From: a virus
Direction: 5' to 3' (one strand)
Virus record (IMG/VR): IMGVR_UViG_3300009068_000188
Span: 1-24,124 of that record
Length of the DNA stretch: 24,124 bases
The notes under the pieces were generated by a model that was given only the letters and a program-made list of their open reading frames with translations, was not told the origin of the DNA and did no database searches. Made by a program: the position numbers and the translations under genes. Of this stretch, positions 7,662-16,119 are shown piece by piece. Within the stretch, counting starts at the first letter, position 1; each line of letters starts with the position of its first letter.

Positions 7662-8281
7662 TTCCACTGTTCTTTAATAGATTACCAGTTAGTCTAGACC
7701 AAAAAGTAGATATATTTATAAGAAAAGCCATTCAACAATATGGTTCTGAATATTATAATGTTGGAAAAGATAAGTTTATTGGTGACAACTTAACAGTTGA
7801 CTCATTATTTCCAGAATGGATTCTTCAAGCATATCAAAGTAATACTTTAAATGTTACAATTGTTCCTATTATAAAACAATATCTTCGTTGGTTATTCAGT
7901 ATAAAATATGGATATGGTGCATATATTTCGTGGGAAACTTTAAGAAGTCCAGTATATATGCCAACTGAACTATTACAGGGATTGGCTGAATTATATTTTC
8001 CTGGAGAAGATTTTTCATCTGATGAATTGTCAGATATTCTTCTAAATATTCCAAAATTTTCGATACAAGTAGATTATCAATACTTTGGAAAAAAAGGAAC
8101 TCCTGATGGCATTCGTTATGTGTTGACAACTCTAATGGGTTATAGTTATACAACTACTAAAGTTATTACTTTTAGCAATACAGTAATAAAAATTATTGCA
8201 AATATTTCAGATAATCATAAAGGATTTTTAGAAAGAAGTGTCATACCAGCAGGAATGGTCATTATATATGAGGCTCCATAA
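7658..8281 (+). CDS. Baseplate wedge protein, gp7/P2 gpI-like
   Basis: This 207-aa protein follows gp6 with an ATGA overlap. The N-terminal half is helical with FFNRLPVSLDQKVDIFI (about residues 4-20), the FPEW-x-L-x-AYQ motif (about 51-60) and KQYLRWLFSIKYG. The C-terminal half is beta-rich with YQYFGKKGTPDGIRYVLTTLMG (about 132-153), close to the GT-x-x-G/A-I/V-x-x-x-L motif of P2 gpI-type tail proteins. In P2, gpI follows gpW and gpJ; in T4 the corresponding wedge protein is the much longer gp7. Position and these motifs suggest it completes the inner wedge with gp25 and gp6. The homology to gp7 itself is inferred from position. Confidence 0.5.
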   Translation: MIPLFFNRLPVSLDQKVDIFIRKAIQQYGSEYYNVGKDKFIGDNLTVDSLFPEWILQAYQSNTLNVTIVPIIKQYLRWLFSIKYGYGAYISWETLRSPVYMPTELLQGLAELYFPGEDFSSDELSDILLNIPKFSIQVDYQYFGKKGTPDGIRYVLTTLMGYSYTTTKVITFSNTVIKIIANISDNHKGFLERSVIPAGMVIIYEAP

Positions 8282-8727
8282 TGTTAAAAAAGATTGTTTC
8301 GTTTGCCATGGCGATTGCCTCGCGTGGTTTTAATAATTATAAAACTGATCTGCCGACAAAACAACTAAGATACATTTCTTGTTATGGAAATGGTACTATA
8401 CCACCTTGTAAATTCTTAAAGAAAAGTAAAGATTCCAATCATTATTACTGTGGAAAATGTGGATGTGGGGATCACAAACATACTTGGCTTATAAGAGATC
8501 CGGGTGAATATTGTAAACTTGATTATCCTAAAATCGATTGTCCTTTAAAAATGCCCGGATTTAGTAATTATGATCCTAGCTTTTATGATAAAGAAGATGG
8601 AAATAGAAAACATTCTATTGAAAATTTGGATCCAGCATTCATTCAGTTGATACAATTAACCGTAAATAATAGTGAAGATAATCAGCGTTTATTTGAAAAA
8701 CTGAATAACATTATGAAAAATACATAA
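8281..8727 (+). CDS. Cysteine-rich protein of unknown function
   Basis: I do not recognise this 148-aa protein. It has seven cysteines at about residues 34, 43, 57, 60, 62, 78 and 87, arranged C-x8-C-x13-C-x2-C-x-C-x15-C-x8-C, with His54, His65 and His67 nearby. This could bind zinc or an Fe-S cluster. A conserved-looking block follows (CPLKMPGFSNYDP, about 87-99). The N-terminus (MLKKIVSFAMAIASRGF) is basic then hydrophobic, resembling a short amphipathic helix more than a clear signal peptide. The C-terminal 40 residues look helical. Its start overlaps the gp7/gpI-like stop (TAATG) and gp13 begins 9 bases after it. Its place between baseplate and neck genes suggests a late role, perhaps assembly or a redox or metal function. 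Confidence 0.75.
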   Translation: MLKKIVSFAMAIASRGFNNYKTDLPTKQLRYISCYGNGTIPPCKFLKKSKDSNHYYCGKCGCGDHKHTWLIRDPGEYCKLDYPKIDCPLKMPGFSNYDPSFYDKEDGNRKHSIENLDPAFIQLIQLTVNNSEDNQRLFEKLNNIMKNT

Positions 8728-8730
8728 ATA
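8723..8730 (+). promoter_or_regulatory. Late-promoter-like CATAAATA upstream of gene 13
   Basis: CATAAATA overlaps the stop codon of the cysteine-rich gene and ends 5 bases before the gp13 ATG at 8736. With T4 spacing the transcript would begin at the A of the ATG. No Shine-Dalgarno is present (TTTTC between). The same base string and near-identical spacing appear before gene 4 on the minus strand. It could be chance in AT-rich DNA. Confidence 0.4.
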
Positions 8731-8735
8731 TTTTC

Positions 8736-9563
8736 ATGGCCATTACAACCCGTCAAAATTTTATAGACTATTGCTATAGATCCCTTGGTGCTCCTGTTAT
8801 TCAGGTAAACATAGACCCCACTCAAGCTGAAGATCGTCTTGACGAAGCACTGGAATATATGTATGAAAGACACTTTGATTTTAATCAACGTGCTTTATTT
8901 GCATATAGAATAACAGAAGCAGATCGACACAATCGCTATTTTGATACAACTCAATTTGGACCAGCTTTAGGTGCACAAATTAAAACAGATGAAGATGGCA
9001 ATACTGGTTATTGGCCTTTGGCAACCGATATTCGTACTATTACAAAAGTATATGCACCAAGCGATATTGTTGGTGATTATATGTTTGATTTACGATATCA
9101 AATGACATTATTTGATTTCTTTGGCTTGTATTTTAATCAATCTGGTGCACCTCAGGGACCAATGGCCGCATATATGGAAGGTATGAGTTATATCAAGCTA
9201 GTAAATGATGTATTCAATTATCCAACATCATTTACATACACAAGAACAACCGATAGGCTTTTCTTGGATACAGAACATAGTAAACTTCCAGCAGGAGCAT
9301 ATTTAATGGTGGAAGCCTATGTTCAAATTGATACCAGTCAATACAATAAAGTTTGGAATGATAGAGTTTTTAAAAGATATTATACTGCATTATTGAAAAA
9401 ACAATGGGCACAAAATTTATTAAAGTTTGCTGGTGTTCCTTTGCCCGGTGGTGCTCAATTAAATGCCCCAGCAATAATGACAGAAGCCATGACTGAACTC
9501 AATGCCATAGAACAACAGCTAGTTAAGACACAAGAACTGCCACCAGATCCACTAATAGGTTAA
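8736..9563 (+). CDS. 13: Neck protein gp13 (head completion)
   Basis: This 275-aa protein matches T4 gp13 (309 aa), which with gp14 forms the neck collar below the portal and closes the filled head. The N-terminus shows the family pattern: an FIDYCYRSLGAPVIQVNID block (about residues 9-27), then the helix AEDRLDEALEYMYERHFD (about 31-48). Later it has an IRTITKVY strand and a long helix near residues 208-225 (KRYYTALLKKQWAQNLLK), as in other gp13 proteins. It is followed after one base by gp14, its usual partner. The ATG has no Shine-Dalgarno and CATAAATA lies 5 bases upstream. Confidence 0.88.
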   Translation: MAITTRQNFIDYCYRSLGAPVIQVNIDPTQAEDRLDEALEYMYERHFDFNQRALFAYRITEADRHNRYFDTTQFGPALGAQIKTDEDGNTGYWPLATDIRTITKVYAPSDIVGDYMFDLRYQMTLFDFFGLYFNQSGAPQGPMAAYMEGMSYIKLVNDVFNYPTSFTYTRTTDRLFLDTEHSKLPAGAYLMVEAYVQIDTSQYNKVWNDRVFKRYYTALLKKQWAQNLLKFAGVPLPGGAQLNAPAIMTEAMTELNAIEQQLVKTQELPPDPLIG

Positions 9564-9564
9564 A

Positions 9565-10194
9565 ATGGCTATTAATCCATATTTTTCAAAATACCAAGGC
9601 GAACAAGATTTAGTTGAAGGAATTACCATTGAGATAATTCAAGCAACTGGTATTGAATGCATTTATATACCAAGAGAATATCTTTCAATAGATAGAATAT
9701 TTGGTGAAGATCCAGGATCATATTTTGATGAAGTTTTTCGTTTAGAAATGTATTTACAAAGTTATAAAGGATTCGAAGGCACCGATGTCATAACTCAGTT
9801 TGGACTAGAAATTAAAGATAAAGTAAATTTAGTTTTTGCAAGAAAAAGATTTAAACAAGAAGTCACAGATAATAAATCTTCAATTACAAGACCCCGTGAA
9901 GGAGATTTAATATATTTTCCACCATCAAAATCTTTGTTTGAAATAAACTTTGTAGAACATGAAAATCCATTCTATCCTCTAGGAAGATTGTATTCTTATT
10001 TTATAACTGCTGAACTCTTCACATACAGTTATGAAAAGATAGATACTAATGTTAAAGAAATTGATGATGTATATACAGAAACAAAATTAGAAAATCAATA
10101 TATTGTTTCTGAAGGATCTGGTCAATTTAGAGTGGGTGATACAGTTACATTATATAAAATATTAGGATCTGATAATATAAACATTAATAATTGA
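9565..10194 (+). CDS. 14: Neck protein gp14
   Basis: This 209-aa protein matches T4 gp14 (256 aa), the second collar protein. The sequence has the familiar opening with NPYF near the N-terminus, then the GIECIYIPREY strand (about residues 29-39), DRIFGEDPGSYFDE (about 43-56) and EGDLIYFPPSKSLFEI (about 112-127), where T4-like gp14 proteins carry the GD-x-x-Y-F-P motif and F-E-I-x-x-V. It begins one base after the gp13 stop and ends 10 bases before a large RCC1-type gene, whereas gp15 would normally follow directly. The C-terminus is shorter than in T4. Confidence 0.88.
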   Translation: MAINPYFSKYQGEQDLVEGITIEIIQATGIECIYIPREYLSIDRIFGEDPGSYFDEVFRLEMYLQSYKGFEGTDVITQFGLEIKDKVNLVFARKRFKQEVTDNKSSITRPREGDLIYFPPSKSLFEINFVEHENPFYPLGRLYSYFITAELFTYSYEKIDTNVKEIDDVYTETKLENQYIVSEGSGQFRVGDTVTLYKILGSDNININN

Positions 10195-10204
10195 TAGGAA
10201 TAAT

Positions 10205-13200
10205 ATGGCAATTTTTATTAAAAGTAGAGAAAGAGCACCAACTACTCCAATAAGTATTTCTCCAACTGGTGCAACTTTGGGGCCAGCAGCACATTTATTA
10301 GTTTGGGGTAAGTTTGGAAATACATATGCACACAATCCAGCTTTTTATTCTTTGGCATACTATGATGGTAATAGTAGATGGAACAGGGGACCATCATATC
10401 CAGCACTAACATGGGCGATTCCTTGCATAACTCCAAATCTGTATCCTCAATGGGATAATTTTAATATTGAAAATTTTGTGATGGGAAATGATTCTGGTTT
10501 TGGTATTGGAACCAGATATGTAAATTATCAAAATGGATGTAAACTAAACAATTTGGAAAACTTTGATGTAGGTACTTCACAAAAACTTTTAATTTTTATT
10601 AATAAATCTGGTTTTACTTACAGCGATCCTAGTTTAAATAACATTGTAAATCCTCCATCATTTATTAATGATTATTTAAATTATTACAAATTTCTAGACT
10701 CATTATATTATCAGAGATATAACAGTGAAGCAATGTTATCATCTTATTATGATACAAATAATCCAGAATATAAATTAAAAGATTTAACAAATTATGATTT
10801 GTTGGCTGCTGGCACTTATCATTTTATGATGGGATATGGTAATACTTTATACGCTTGGGGCGAAAATTCAAATAATCAATGTAATATACCGGCTAATGCT
10901 ACTTCTACAATAAATTTAAAACAAATAACTGCTGGCAATGCTCATTCGCTTGCTTTATATTATACTGCAAACAAAGGAAGCACAATTATAGGATGGGGAT
11001 TAAACTCAAATGGGCAAATTACAATACCAAGTTCAATAGGAACAGGTGCAATACAAATTGCGTCTGGTTTTGATCATAATTTAGCATTAAGTGCAACTGG
11101 AGGTGTTGTTTGTTGGGGAAATAATAGTTATAATCAATGTAATATTCCCGTTGGTTTATCTGGAATAACTTTTATTGCTGCAGGCCACTACCATAGTATG
11201 GCAATAAAAACTGATGGAACTGTATATTGCTGGGGATTGAATACATCGGGGCAGTGCAATATTCCAAATGGAACTACTAATGGTTTTAGAATTGATGGTG
11301 GTTTGGAACATACTGTATTATTAAAAAAAGACGGAAGCATAAGTGCATGGGGAGGAAACACATTTTATCAAACTACTTTGCCAGACTGCCCAGGAAACAC
11401 ATTATTTAATAATAATGGTTTTGCAGAATTAGATTCAGGATTTAGAAATAATTGGCCAGTAAATATTCCAAATTCAGTAAGAGACATAAGATGTGGTAAA
11501 TATTCAAGTATTGCACTACATAATGGAATAATGATGTGGTACCATAAAGTAGTAATAGGTACAGTTTACCCAAATAATGGTCCAAAGTATCTTGCATATG
11601 CAAATAGTATCATAAATGAAGGATACAACCAGTATTACATACAGGGATTGACAAATAATTCAAATTTTCCTGGATGTACAGCAGCACATAAGTTGAGTTT
11701 GGTTTCAAATTCTAAACGATATGACATATACGATTATGATGATACAATACCAATATATCCACCTGATCCGAATATTCCAAATTCTGATTCTAGAGGCTAT
11801 AGATGGCCTATTAAACGAAATGGTTCTTTTTATAATACTTCATCATATGGTCAGGGGAATTCTGTTGGAAACACTGGATGTTGGTCTTTTGGTTATGGTG
11901 ATGATGGTATTTTTAGATCATATGATTATTTTGCACCACCAGATTTTAGTGGAGTTGGTTTAAGACGTAGACGTTGTTCTAATGCAAATTTATTTTGGCA
12001 ACCAGGACCGCCATCAAGGTATTCACAAAGACTATCTGGAGACTATTTTACAGATAATGGTTACGGATCAGATTTTAATTTTTATAACAGTGGTGGAATT
12101 CCTTGTTTATTAATATCTAAAAAACATTTTGTAGTTTGTCAACATTGGGCTTATCCCCATGTCTATTGGGAACAGCAATTTATGAGAAGAGATGGTAAAA
12201 CATTTAATGTTGCTGGAAATTTGGTTTCAAGAATATCAAATGGTCTGGGCGAATTTCCAGATCTTATGTTATTTGAAATGCAAAAGGAATTGGATCCAGA
12301 TGATGCACAAAATATTGCAATTTATAATAAATGGGCAGATTATTCAGGATTTACGGGAACACAAATGATAGATCCACAAGCAGTAATATTAAAAGGAATT
12401 ACTATTGCTGATGTTACTTCTAGTTTGGGTAAAATTAAATCTGCTATTGGACGTAGAATCTGGTGTATTGACGCCCAAGATAGAGCTTATGGTGGTAGAG
12501 TACAGGCTGTTAACAGAAATCTTAATTCAACATCAAATAAAGGATATTATTTAAATTTTATTCAAGCTAGTCCTAGCATATATGAACCATTAAATTGTTA
12601 TAATTTGGTATATTTGGGAGATAGTGGTTCGCCTTGGTTTATAACGGGTAGAGGACACACATATCATGCATCTTATGATGCATCTTTGGGAATTACTTTA
12701 CAGCCAACAATATTCTTAGGAATTGATACAGGTGCTAGAACTCCATTTTATAATGAAATTAATAATACTGATTATGATAGTCAGAATTCATTTAGAGATT
12801 ATGGAGCAACATTTGCTGACGGTGTTAATTTTCAATTTTTAACTAAATCACCAATACAGGTAATTAATGAATATTTAATAGCAGCTGGACAGCAACCTAT
12901 AGAACAAATTCCAATTGATGTTGGAAATCCACCATGGCCACCTTATATAATTCCTGTAGCAGGAGCATGTGCTAATCCAAATGAAATTGTAACGTCTTTA
13001 AATATTGATCCAAACTCTTTATTTTCAAATCTTAAAAATTCACCAACAGGAAATGAAATTATAGGAACAGCAAGTGTAGAATCAATTGATGGTAATATTT
13101 TAACTTTATCTGGTATTAGTGGCACTTTTATTATTTCGAATGATCAAAATAGTTATTCTATTGCAGGTGGGACTGCCGGAGCAGTATATAATAAAATAAA

Positions 13201-13324
13201 TCCATTTATAACTCCTTTGAATAATGGTTTGGGTACAACAGCAGGAGTTGGGAGTATATTAAATAATGAAGCGGCTGGTTATACTTTTGACAGTAATGAC
13301 CCTTTTGAAATATTTAATGGATAA
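10205..13324 (+). CDS. RCC1-repeat protein with chymotrypsin-like protease domain
   Basis: This 1039-aa protein is the largest gene here and has no T4 counterpart at this site. Residues about 200-400 contain at least five RCC1-like repeats of about 40 residues, each ending in a [AGC]WG-x-N-x3-Q-x3-[IL]P motif at 217-229, 263-275, 303-315, 342-354 and 381-393; a related VWGKFGN lies at 33-39. Such repeats usually build a beta-propeller. The C-terminal half carries a candidate serine protease triad: His647 in CQHW, Asp686 in FPDLMLFEM and Ser807 in GDSGSP (805-810), in the chymotrypsin order. About 145 residues follow, ending in a Gly/Asn/Ser-rich tail. AGGAA lies 5 bases before the ATG. The position between gp14 and gp15 suggests a virion neck or whisker-type protein, possibly host-facing. 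Whether the protease is active is unknown. Confidence 0.75.
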   Translation: MAIFIKSRERAPTTPISISPTGATLGPAAHLLVWGKFGNTYAHNPAFYSLAYYDGNSRWNRGPSYPALTWAIPCITPNLYPQWDNFNIENFVMGNDSGFGIGTRYVNYQNGCKLNNLENFDVGTSQKLLIFINKSGFTYSDPSLNNIVNPPSFINDYLNYYKFLDSLYYQRYNSEAMLSSYYDTNNPEYKLKDLTNYDLLAAGTYHFMMGYGNTLYAWGENSNNQCNIPANATSTINLKQITAGNAHSLALYYTANKGSTIIGWGLNSNGQITIPSSIGTGAIQIASGFDHNLALSATGGVVCWGNNSYNQCNIPVGLSGITFIAAGHYHSMAIKTDGTVYCWGLNTSGQCNIPNGTTNGFRIDGGLEHTVLLKKDGSISAWGGNTFYQTTLPDCPGNTLFNNNGFAELDSGFRNNWPVNIPNSVRDIRCGKYSSIALHNGIMMWYHKVVIGTVYPNNGPKYLAYANSIINEGYNQYYIQGLTNNSNFPGCTAAHKLSLVSNSKRYDIYDYDDTIPIYPPDPNIPNSDSRGYRWPIKRNGSFYNTSSYGQGNSVGNTGCWSFGYGDDGIFRSYDYFAPPDFSGVGLRRRRCSNANLFWQPGPPSRYSQRLSGDYFTDNGYGSDFNFYNSGGIPCLLISKKHFVVCQHWAYPHVYWEQQFMRRDGKTFNVAGNLVSRISNGLGEFPDLMLFEMQKELDPDDAQNIAIYNKWADYSGFTGTQMIDPQAVILKGITIADVTSSLGKIKSAIGRRIWCIDAQDRAYGGRVQAVNRNLNSTSNKGYYLNFIQASPSIYEPLNCYNLVYLGDSGSPWFITGRGHTYHASYDASLGITLQPTIFLGIDTGARTPFYNEINNTDYDSQNSFRDYGATFADGVNFQFLTKSPIQVINEYLIAAGQQPIEQIPIDVGNPPWPPYIIPVAGACANPNEIVTSLNIDPNSLFSNLKNSPTGNEIIGTASVESIDGNILTLSGISGTFIISNDQNSYSIAGGTAGAVYNKINPFITPLNNGLGTTAGVGSILNNEAAGYTFDSNDPFEIFNG

Positions 13325-13332
13325 GGTATAAT

Positions 13333-14016
13333 ATGTTTCCAAATCAATATTTTTACAATAAAAGTTTAAGAAAACTTGTAGTTGGTTTTGGTTCTTTGTT
13401 CAGCAACATTTATGTTGAGCACCCAAATCAAAATGATGAGGTAAATACTCAAATTTTAGTTCCAATAACTTACGCACCACAAGAAAAATTTATAAGAAGA
13501 CTATTGGAACCATCTTCAATTGATAATACGACAAGAATTGAAACTCAATTACCAAAATTGAGTTATATAATGACAAATATTCAGCCAGATCCAAGCAGAA
13601 GACGAAATATTAATACTCCATCTTTAACAAGAACTACAGCAAATTGTGCAGAAAATCCATTAGTTATAAATGAAGAAGTTCCAGTTAACATTGGATTTTC
13701 ATTATTTATTTACACAAGACATATTGATGATACTTTGCAAATTATTGAACAGATTATGCCTTATTTTAATCCACAGCATGTAATAACAATGGATTTAAAT
13801 GAAGCAAAGCCCGGCACAAATATACCCATTACCATGGTATCTAATAGTATTACTGAAAGATATGATGGAGATTTTTCTAATCGTCGGGTTAATATTTCTT
13901 CGTTTAATTTTGTAGCAAAAAGTTATATATATGGAAAAGTCCAATCTGGAACTACAATCAATGCAGTTTCTGTTTCTGGCCTAACAGCTGGACTTGCATA
14001 TGGATTTGACTCATGA
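13333..14016 (+). CDS. 15: Tail completion and sheath-stabiliser protein gp15
   Basis: This 227-aa protein matches T4 gp15 (272 aa), which caps the head-proximal end of the tail and stabilises the sheath before joining. Typical marks are the N-terminal YFYNKSLRKLVVGFGSLFSN (about residues 6-25), the EVNTQILVPITYAPQEKFIRR block (about 36-56), and the LPKLSYIM strand (about 75-82), followed by a helix near 137-147 (TLQIIEQIMPYFNP). In T4 it follows gp14 directly; here the RCC1-protease gene intervenes. Its stop overlaps the next gene as ATGA. Confidence 0.88.
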   Translation: MFPNQYFYNKSLRKLVVGFGSLFSNIYVEHPNQNDEVNTQILVPITYAPQEKFIRRLLEPSSIDNTTRIETQLPKLSYIMTNIQPDPSRRRNINTPSLTRTTANCAENPLVINEEVPVNIGFSLFIYTRHIDDTLQIIEQIMPYFNPQHVITMDLNEAKPGTNIPITMVSNSITERYDGDFSNRRVNISSFNFVAKSYIYGKVQSGTTINAVSVSGLTAGLAYGFDS

Positions 14017-14453
14017 ATAAACAATTAGCTCAATTTTTTAATGTCCCAGTACACCCAGATTCCAAATCAAAAGAAATTATGGGCGGTACATATGATGCAA
14101 ATAATTTTCAAAAAGATTATATCCTTGTACAATCAAATCTAAAAGATTTGATTGGTAGCGGAAATATTGCTTTGGAGGCCGCATTGAAAGTTGCTACTGA
14201 ATCTGATGCACCCAGAGCATTTGAAGTGGTTGCTATTCTTTTAAAGACAATGGCAGATTTAAACAACAATGTATTGGATGTGCACAAAAAAGCCAAAGAG
14301 ACCACAAATAGCAAAACTGAAATAAAACAAACAAACAATTCTGTCTTTGTTGGATCTACAAAGGATTTGCAGAATCTCTTAAATAAAGATAGAAGTACGG
14401 AAAAAAATGTGATTGATGTAGAGGCAATAAAGAATGAGTTTAAACAAGAATAA
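14013..14453 (+). CDS. 16: Terminase small subunit gp16
   Basis: This 146-aa protein is in the T4 gp16 position (164 aa in T4), immediately before the large terminase, with a 20-base overlap. It has the expected layout: a short N-terminal part, a central helical region that forms the oligomeric ring (SNLKDLIGSGNIALEAALKVA and RAFEVVAILLKTMADLN, about residues 46-92), and a charged C-terminal tail. Position and the central helices carry the assignment. It regulates packaging and recognises DNA, stimulating gp17. ATGA overlap with gp15 suggests coupled translation. Confidence 0.85.
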   Translation: MNKQLAQFFNVPVHPDSKSKEIMGGTYDANNFQKDYILVQSNLKDLIGSGNIALEAALKVATESDAPRAFEVVAILLKTMADLNNNVLDVHKKAKETTNSKTEIKQTNNSVFVGSTKDLQNLLNKDRSTEKNVIDVEAIKNEFKQE

Positions 14454-16083
14454 TCAGGGATATAGAAATAATTCAAAACTCAAACCACCGGGGATTGAGC
14501 TTCAGTATACAAAAGAACAACTAGACGAATATATTAAATGTGCAAATGATCCTGTATACTTTTGCAACAAATACATTAAAGTAAAGACTCTTGACAAAGG
14601 CATCATGCCTTTTGAACTTTATGATTATCAACAAAAATTTGTTGATTCTATTCATAAAAATAGATTTGTAATTTCAAAATGGCCTCGCCAGTCTGGTAAG
14701 TCTACTTCTGTAATTGGTTATATTTGCCACTATATTACATTTAATCAAAGTGTAAGTGTAGCCATTTTGGCAAATAGATTAAAGACTGCTAAAGATGAGT
14801 TGTATTCAAAATTACAATTAGCCTATGAAAATTTACCACAATTCTTACAACAGGGTGTGGTAGAATGGAATAAAACATCTTTAAAACTAGAAAATGGTTC
14901 CAGAGTCATATGCGATGCAACCTCATCTTCGGCAATCCGTGGTGGTTCATTTAACTTTCTTCTACTGGACGAATATGCCTTCTTGCCATCCCACGTAGCA
15001 GAAGAATTCTATTCATCAACCTATCCAACTATTTCGGCAGGTACTACAACCAAACTTGTAATTGTTTCAACCCCAAATGGAATGAATCATTTTCATAAAT
15101 TGTGGGTGGATGCAAATCGTTCCGAAGGGCATAAATTAAAAAATAAGTTCATTCCTATTGAAGTAAGTTGGAGAGATGTACCTATTACTGCTGGTGGAAG
15201 AAAACGTGATGATGTGTGGGCAGCGGAACAGATTGCCAATACAAGCCCCGAGCAATTTGAACAGGAATATGGTTGTAGTTTCTTGGGATCGTCTAACACG
15301 CTGATCTCTACCTCAAAACTAAATGTTCTTGCCCCAGAGGAGTTCTTACAAGAAGATTCTGACGGGCTTAGAATATTTGAACTTCCTAAAAAAGATGAAA
15401 TTTACTTCTTACAGGCTGATGTCTCAAGAGGACAGGGTTCAGACTATTCAGCATTTACCGTAATAAATGGCACTTCAGCACCATATAAGGTAGTTGCATC
15501 CTACCGAAATAATGCAGTCAGTCCTTTTAATTTTCCAAATGTAATTAAAAAAATTGGTGAAAGATATAACAACGCCTATGTTTTAGTAGAAACCAATGAT
15601 ATTGGTGGACAAGTTTCTTCTATTCTTTACAATGATTTGGAATATGAAAATGTTCTTATGACCAAAATTATGGGTCGTAAAGGTCAAATGTTATCACAAG
15701 GATTTGCGGGTGGAAGAAGTGAAATGGGTCTACGAACTACAGCACAGACTAAAAAACTAGGTTGTGCAATATTTAAACGATTAGTAGAAGAAGATAAAAT
15801 TTTAATAAATGATGAAAGAATATTGGCAGAACTTATAACATTTGTGTCTAAATCAAATACATTTAAAGCCGAGGAAGGTCACAACGATGATCTTGTAATG
15901 ACCTTGGTATTCTTTGCATGGCTAACACGACAGGAATATTTTGCAGATTTGATTGAAAGTGCAAAATTTAATTACGAAGAAGCCAAAAAACCTGAAGATG
16001 ACAACACTTTATTCATATTAAGTGAAGAATCTATGGAAGATGATGAATTTTCTGATGGAAATGTCGTTTGGAAGAAGGTATAA
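14434..16083 (+). CDS. 17: Terminase large subunit gp17 (packaging ATPase-nuclease)
   Basis: This 549-aa protein is the DNA-packaging motor (T4 gp17 is 610 aa). The ATPase domain has a Walker A at about residues 84-91 (PRQSGKST) and a Walker B at 175-180 (FLLLDE), with Glu180 as the expected catalytic carboxylate. The C-terminal RNase H-like nuclease shows Asp329 in LQADVSRGQGSDYSAF, Glu386/Asp389 in VETNDIGG, and Asp485/Asp486 in HNDDLVMTL, matching the three acidic positions of T4 gp17. It starts inside the small subunit gene, 20 bases before that gene's stop. The tail (about 515-549) is acidic. No intron or inserted endonuclease is seen, though such genes often carry one. Confidence 0.97.
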   Translation: MSLNKNNQGYRNNSKLKPPGIELQYTKEQLDEYIKCANDPVYFCNKYIKVKTLDKGIMPFELYDYQQKFVDSIHKNRFVISKWPRQSGKSTSVIGYICHYITFNQSVSVAILANRLKTAKDELYSKLQLAYENLPQFLQQGVVEWNKTSLKLENGSRVICDATSSSAIRGGSFNFLLLDEYAFLPSHVAEEFYSSTYPTISAGTTTKLVIVSTPNGMNHFHKLWVDANRSEGHKLKNKFIPIEVSWRDVPITAGGRKRDDVWAAEQIANTSPEQFEQEYGCSFLGSSNTLISTSKLNVLAPEEFLQEDSDGLRIFELPKKDEIYFLQADVSRGQGSDYSAFTVINGTSAPYKVVASYRNNAVSPFNFPNVIKKIGERYNNAYVLVETNDIGGQVSSILYNDLEYENVLMTKIMGRKGQMLSQGFAGGRSEMGLRTTAQTKKLGCAIFKRLVEEDKILINDERILAELITFVSKSNTFKAEEGHNDDLVMTLVFFAWLTRQEYFADLIESAKFNYEEAKKPEDDNTLFILSEESMEDDEFSDGNVVWKKV

Positions 16084-16089
16084 AAAATT

Positions 16090-16097
16090 ACTAAATA
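16090..16097 (+). promoter_or_regulatory. Late-promoter-like ACTAAATA upstream of gene 18
   Basis: ACTAAATA is 22 bases before the gp18 ATG at 16120, leaving room for a short leader. The same octamer occurs before genes 22 and 23. It lies in the 36-base gap after the terminase stop, followed by an AAAAAAGGA Shine-Dalgarno (16106-16114). Confidence 0.6.
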
Positions 16098-16119
16098 TTA
16101 GTGATAAAAAAGGACAATC

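Noticed and set aside
10842-11400. DNA-level tandem repeat
   Set aside because: The repeats are protein-level RCC1 motifs with diverged codons, not a direct DNA repeat.
14117-14476. 119-aa minus-strand open frame with hydrophobic runs
   Set aside because: Lies opposite the small terminase subunit; its hydrophobicity comes from reading Lys/Glu-rich codons backwards.
14434-16083. Homing endonuclease or intron in the terminase gene
   Set aside because: All Walker and nuclease motifs occur in order in an uninterrupted frame with usual spacing.
16084-16119. Possible terminator after the large terminase gene
   Set aside because: The gap is AT-rich but I find no GC-rich inverted repeat; it holds a promoter-like motif and a Shine-Dalgarno instead.
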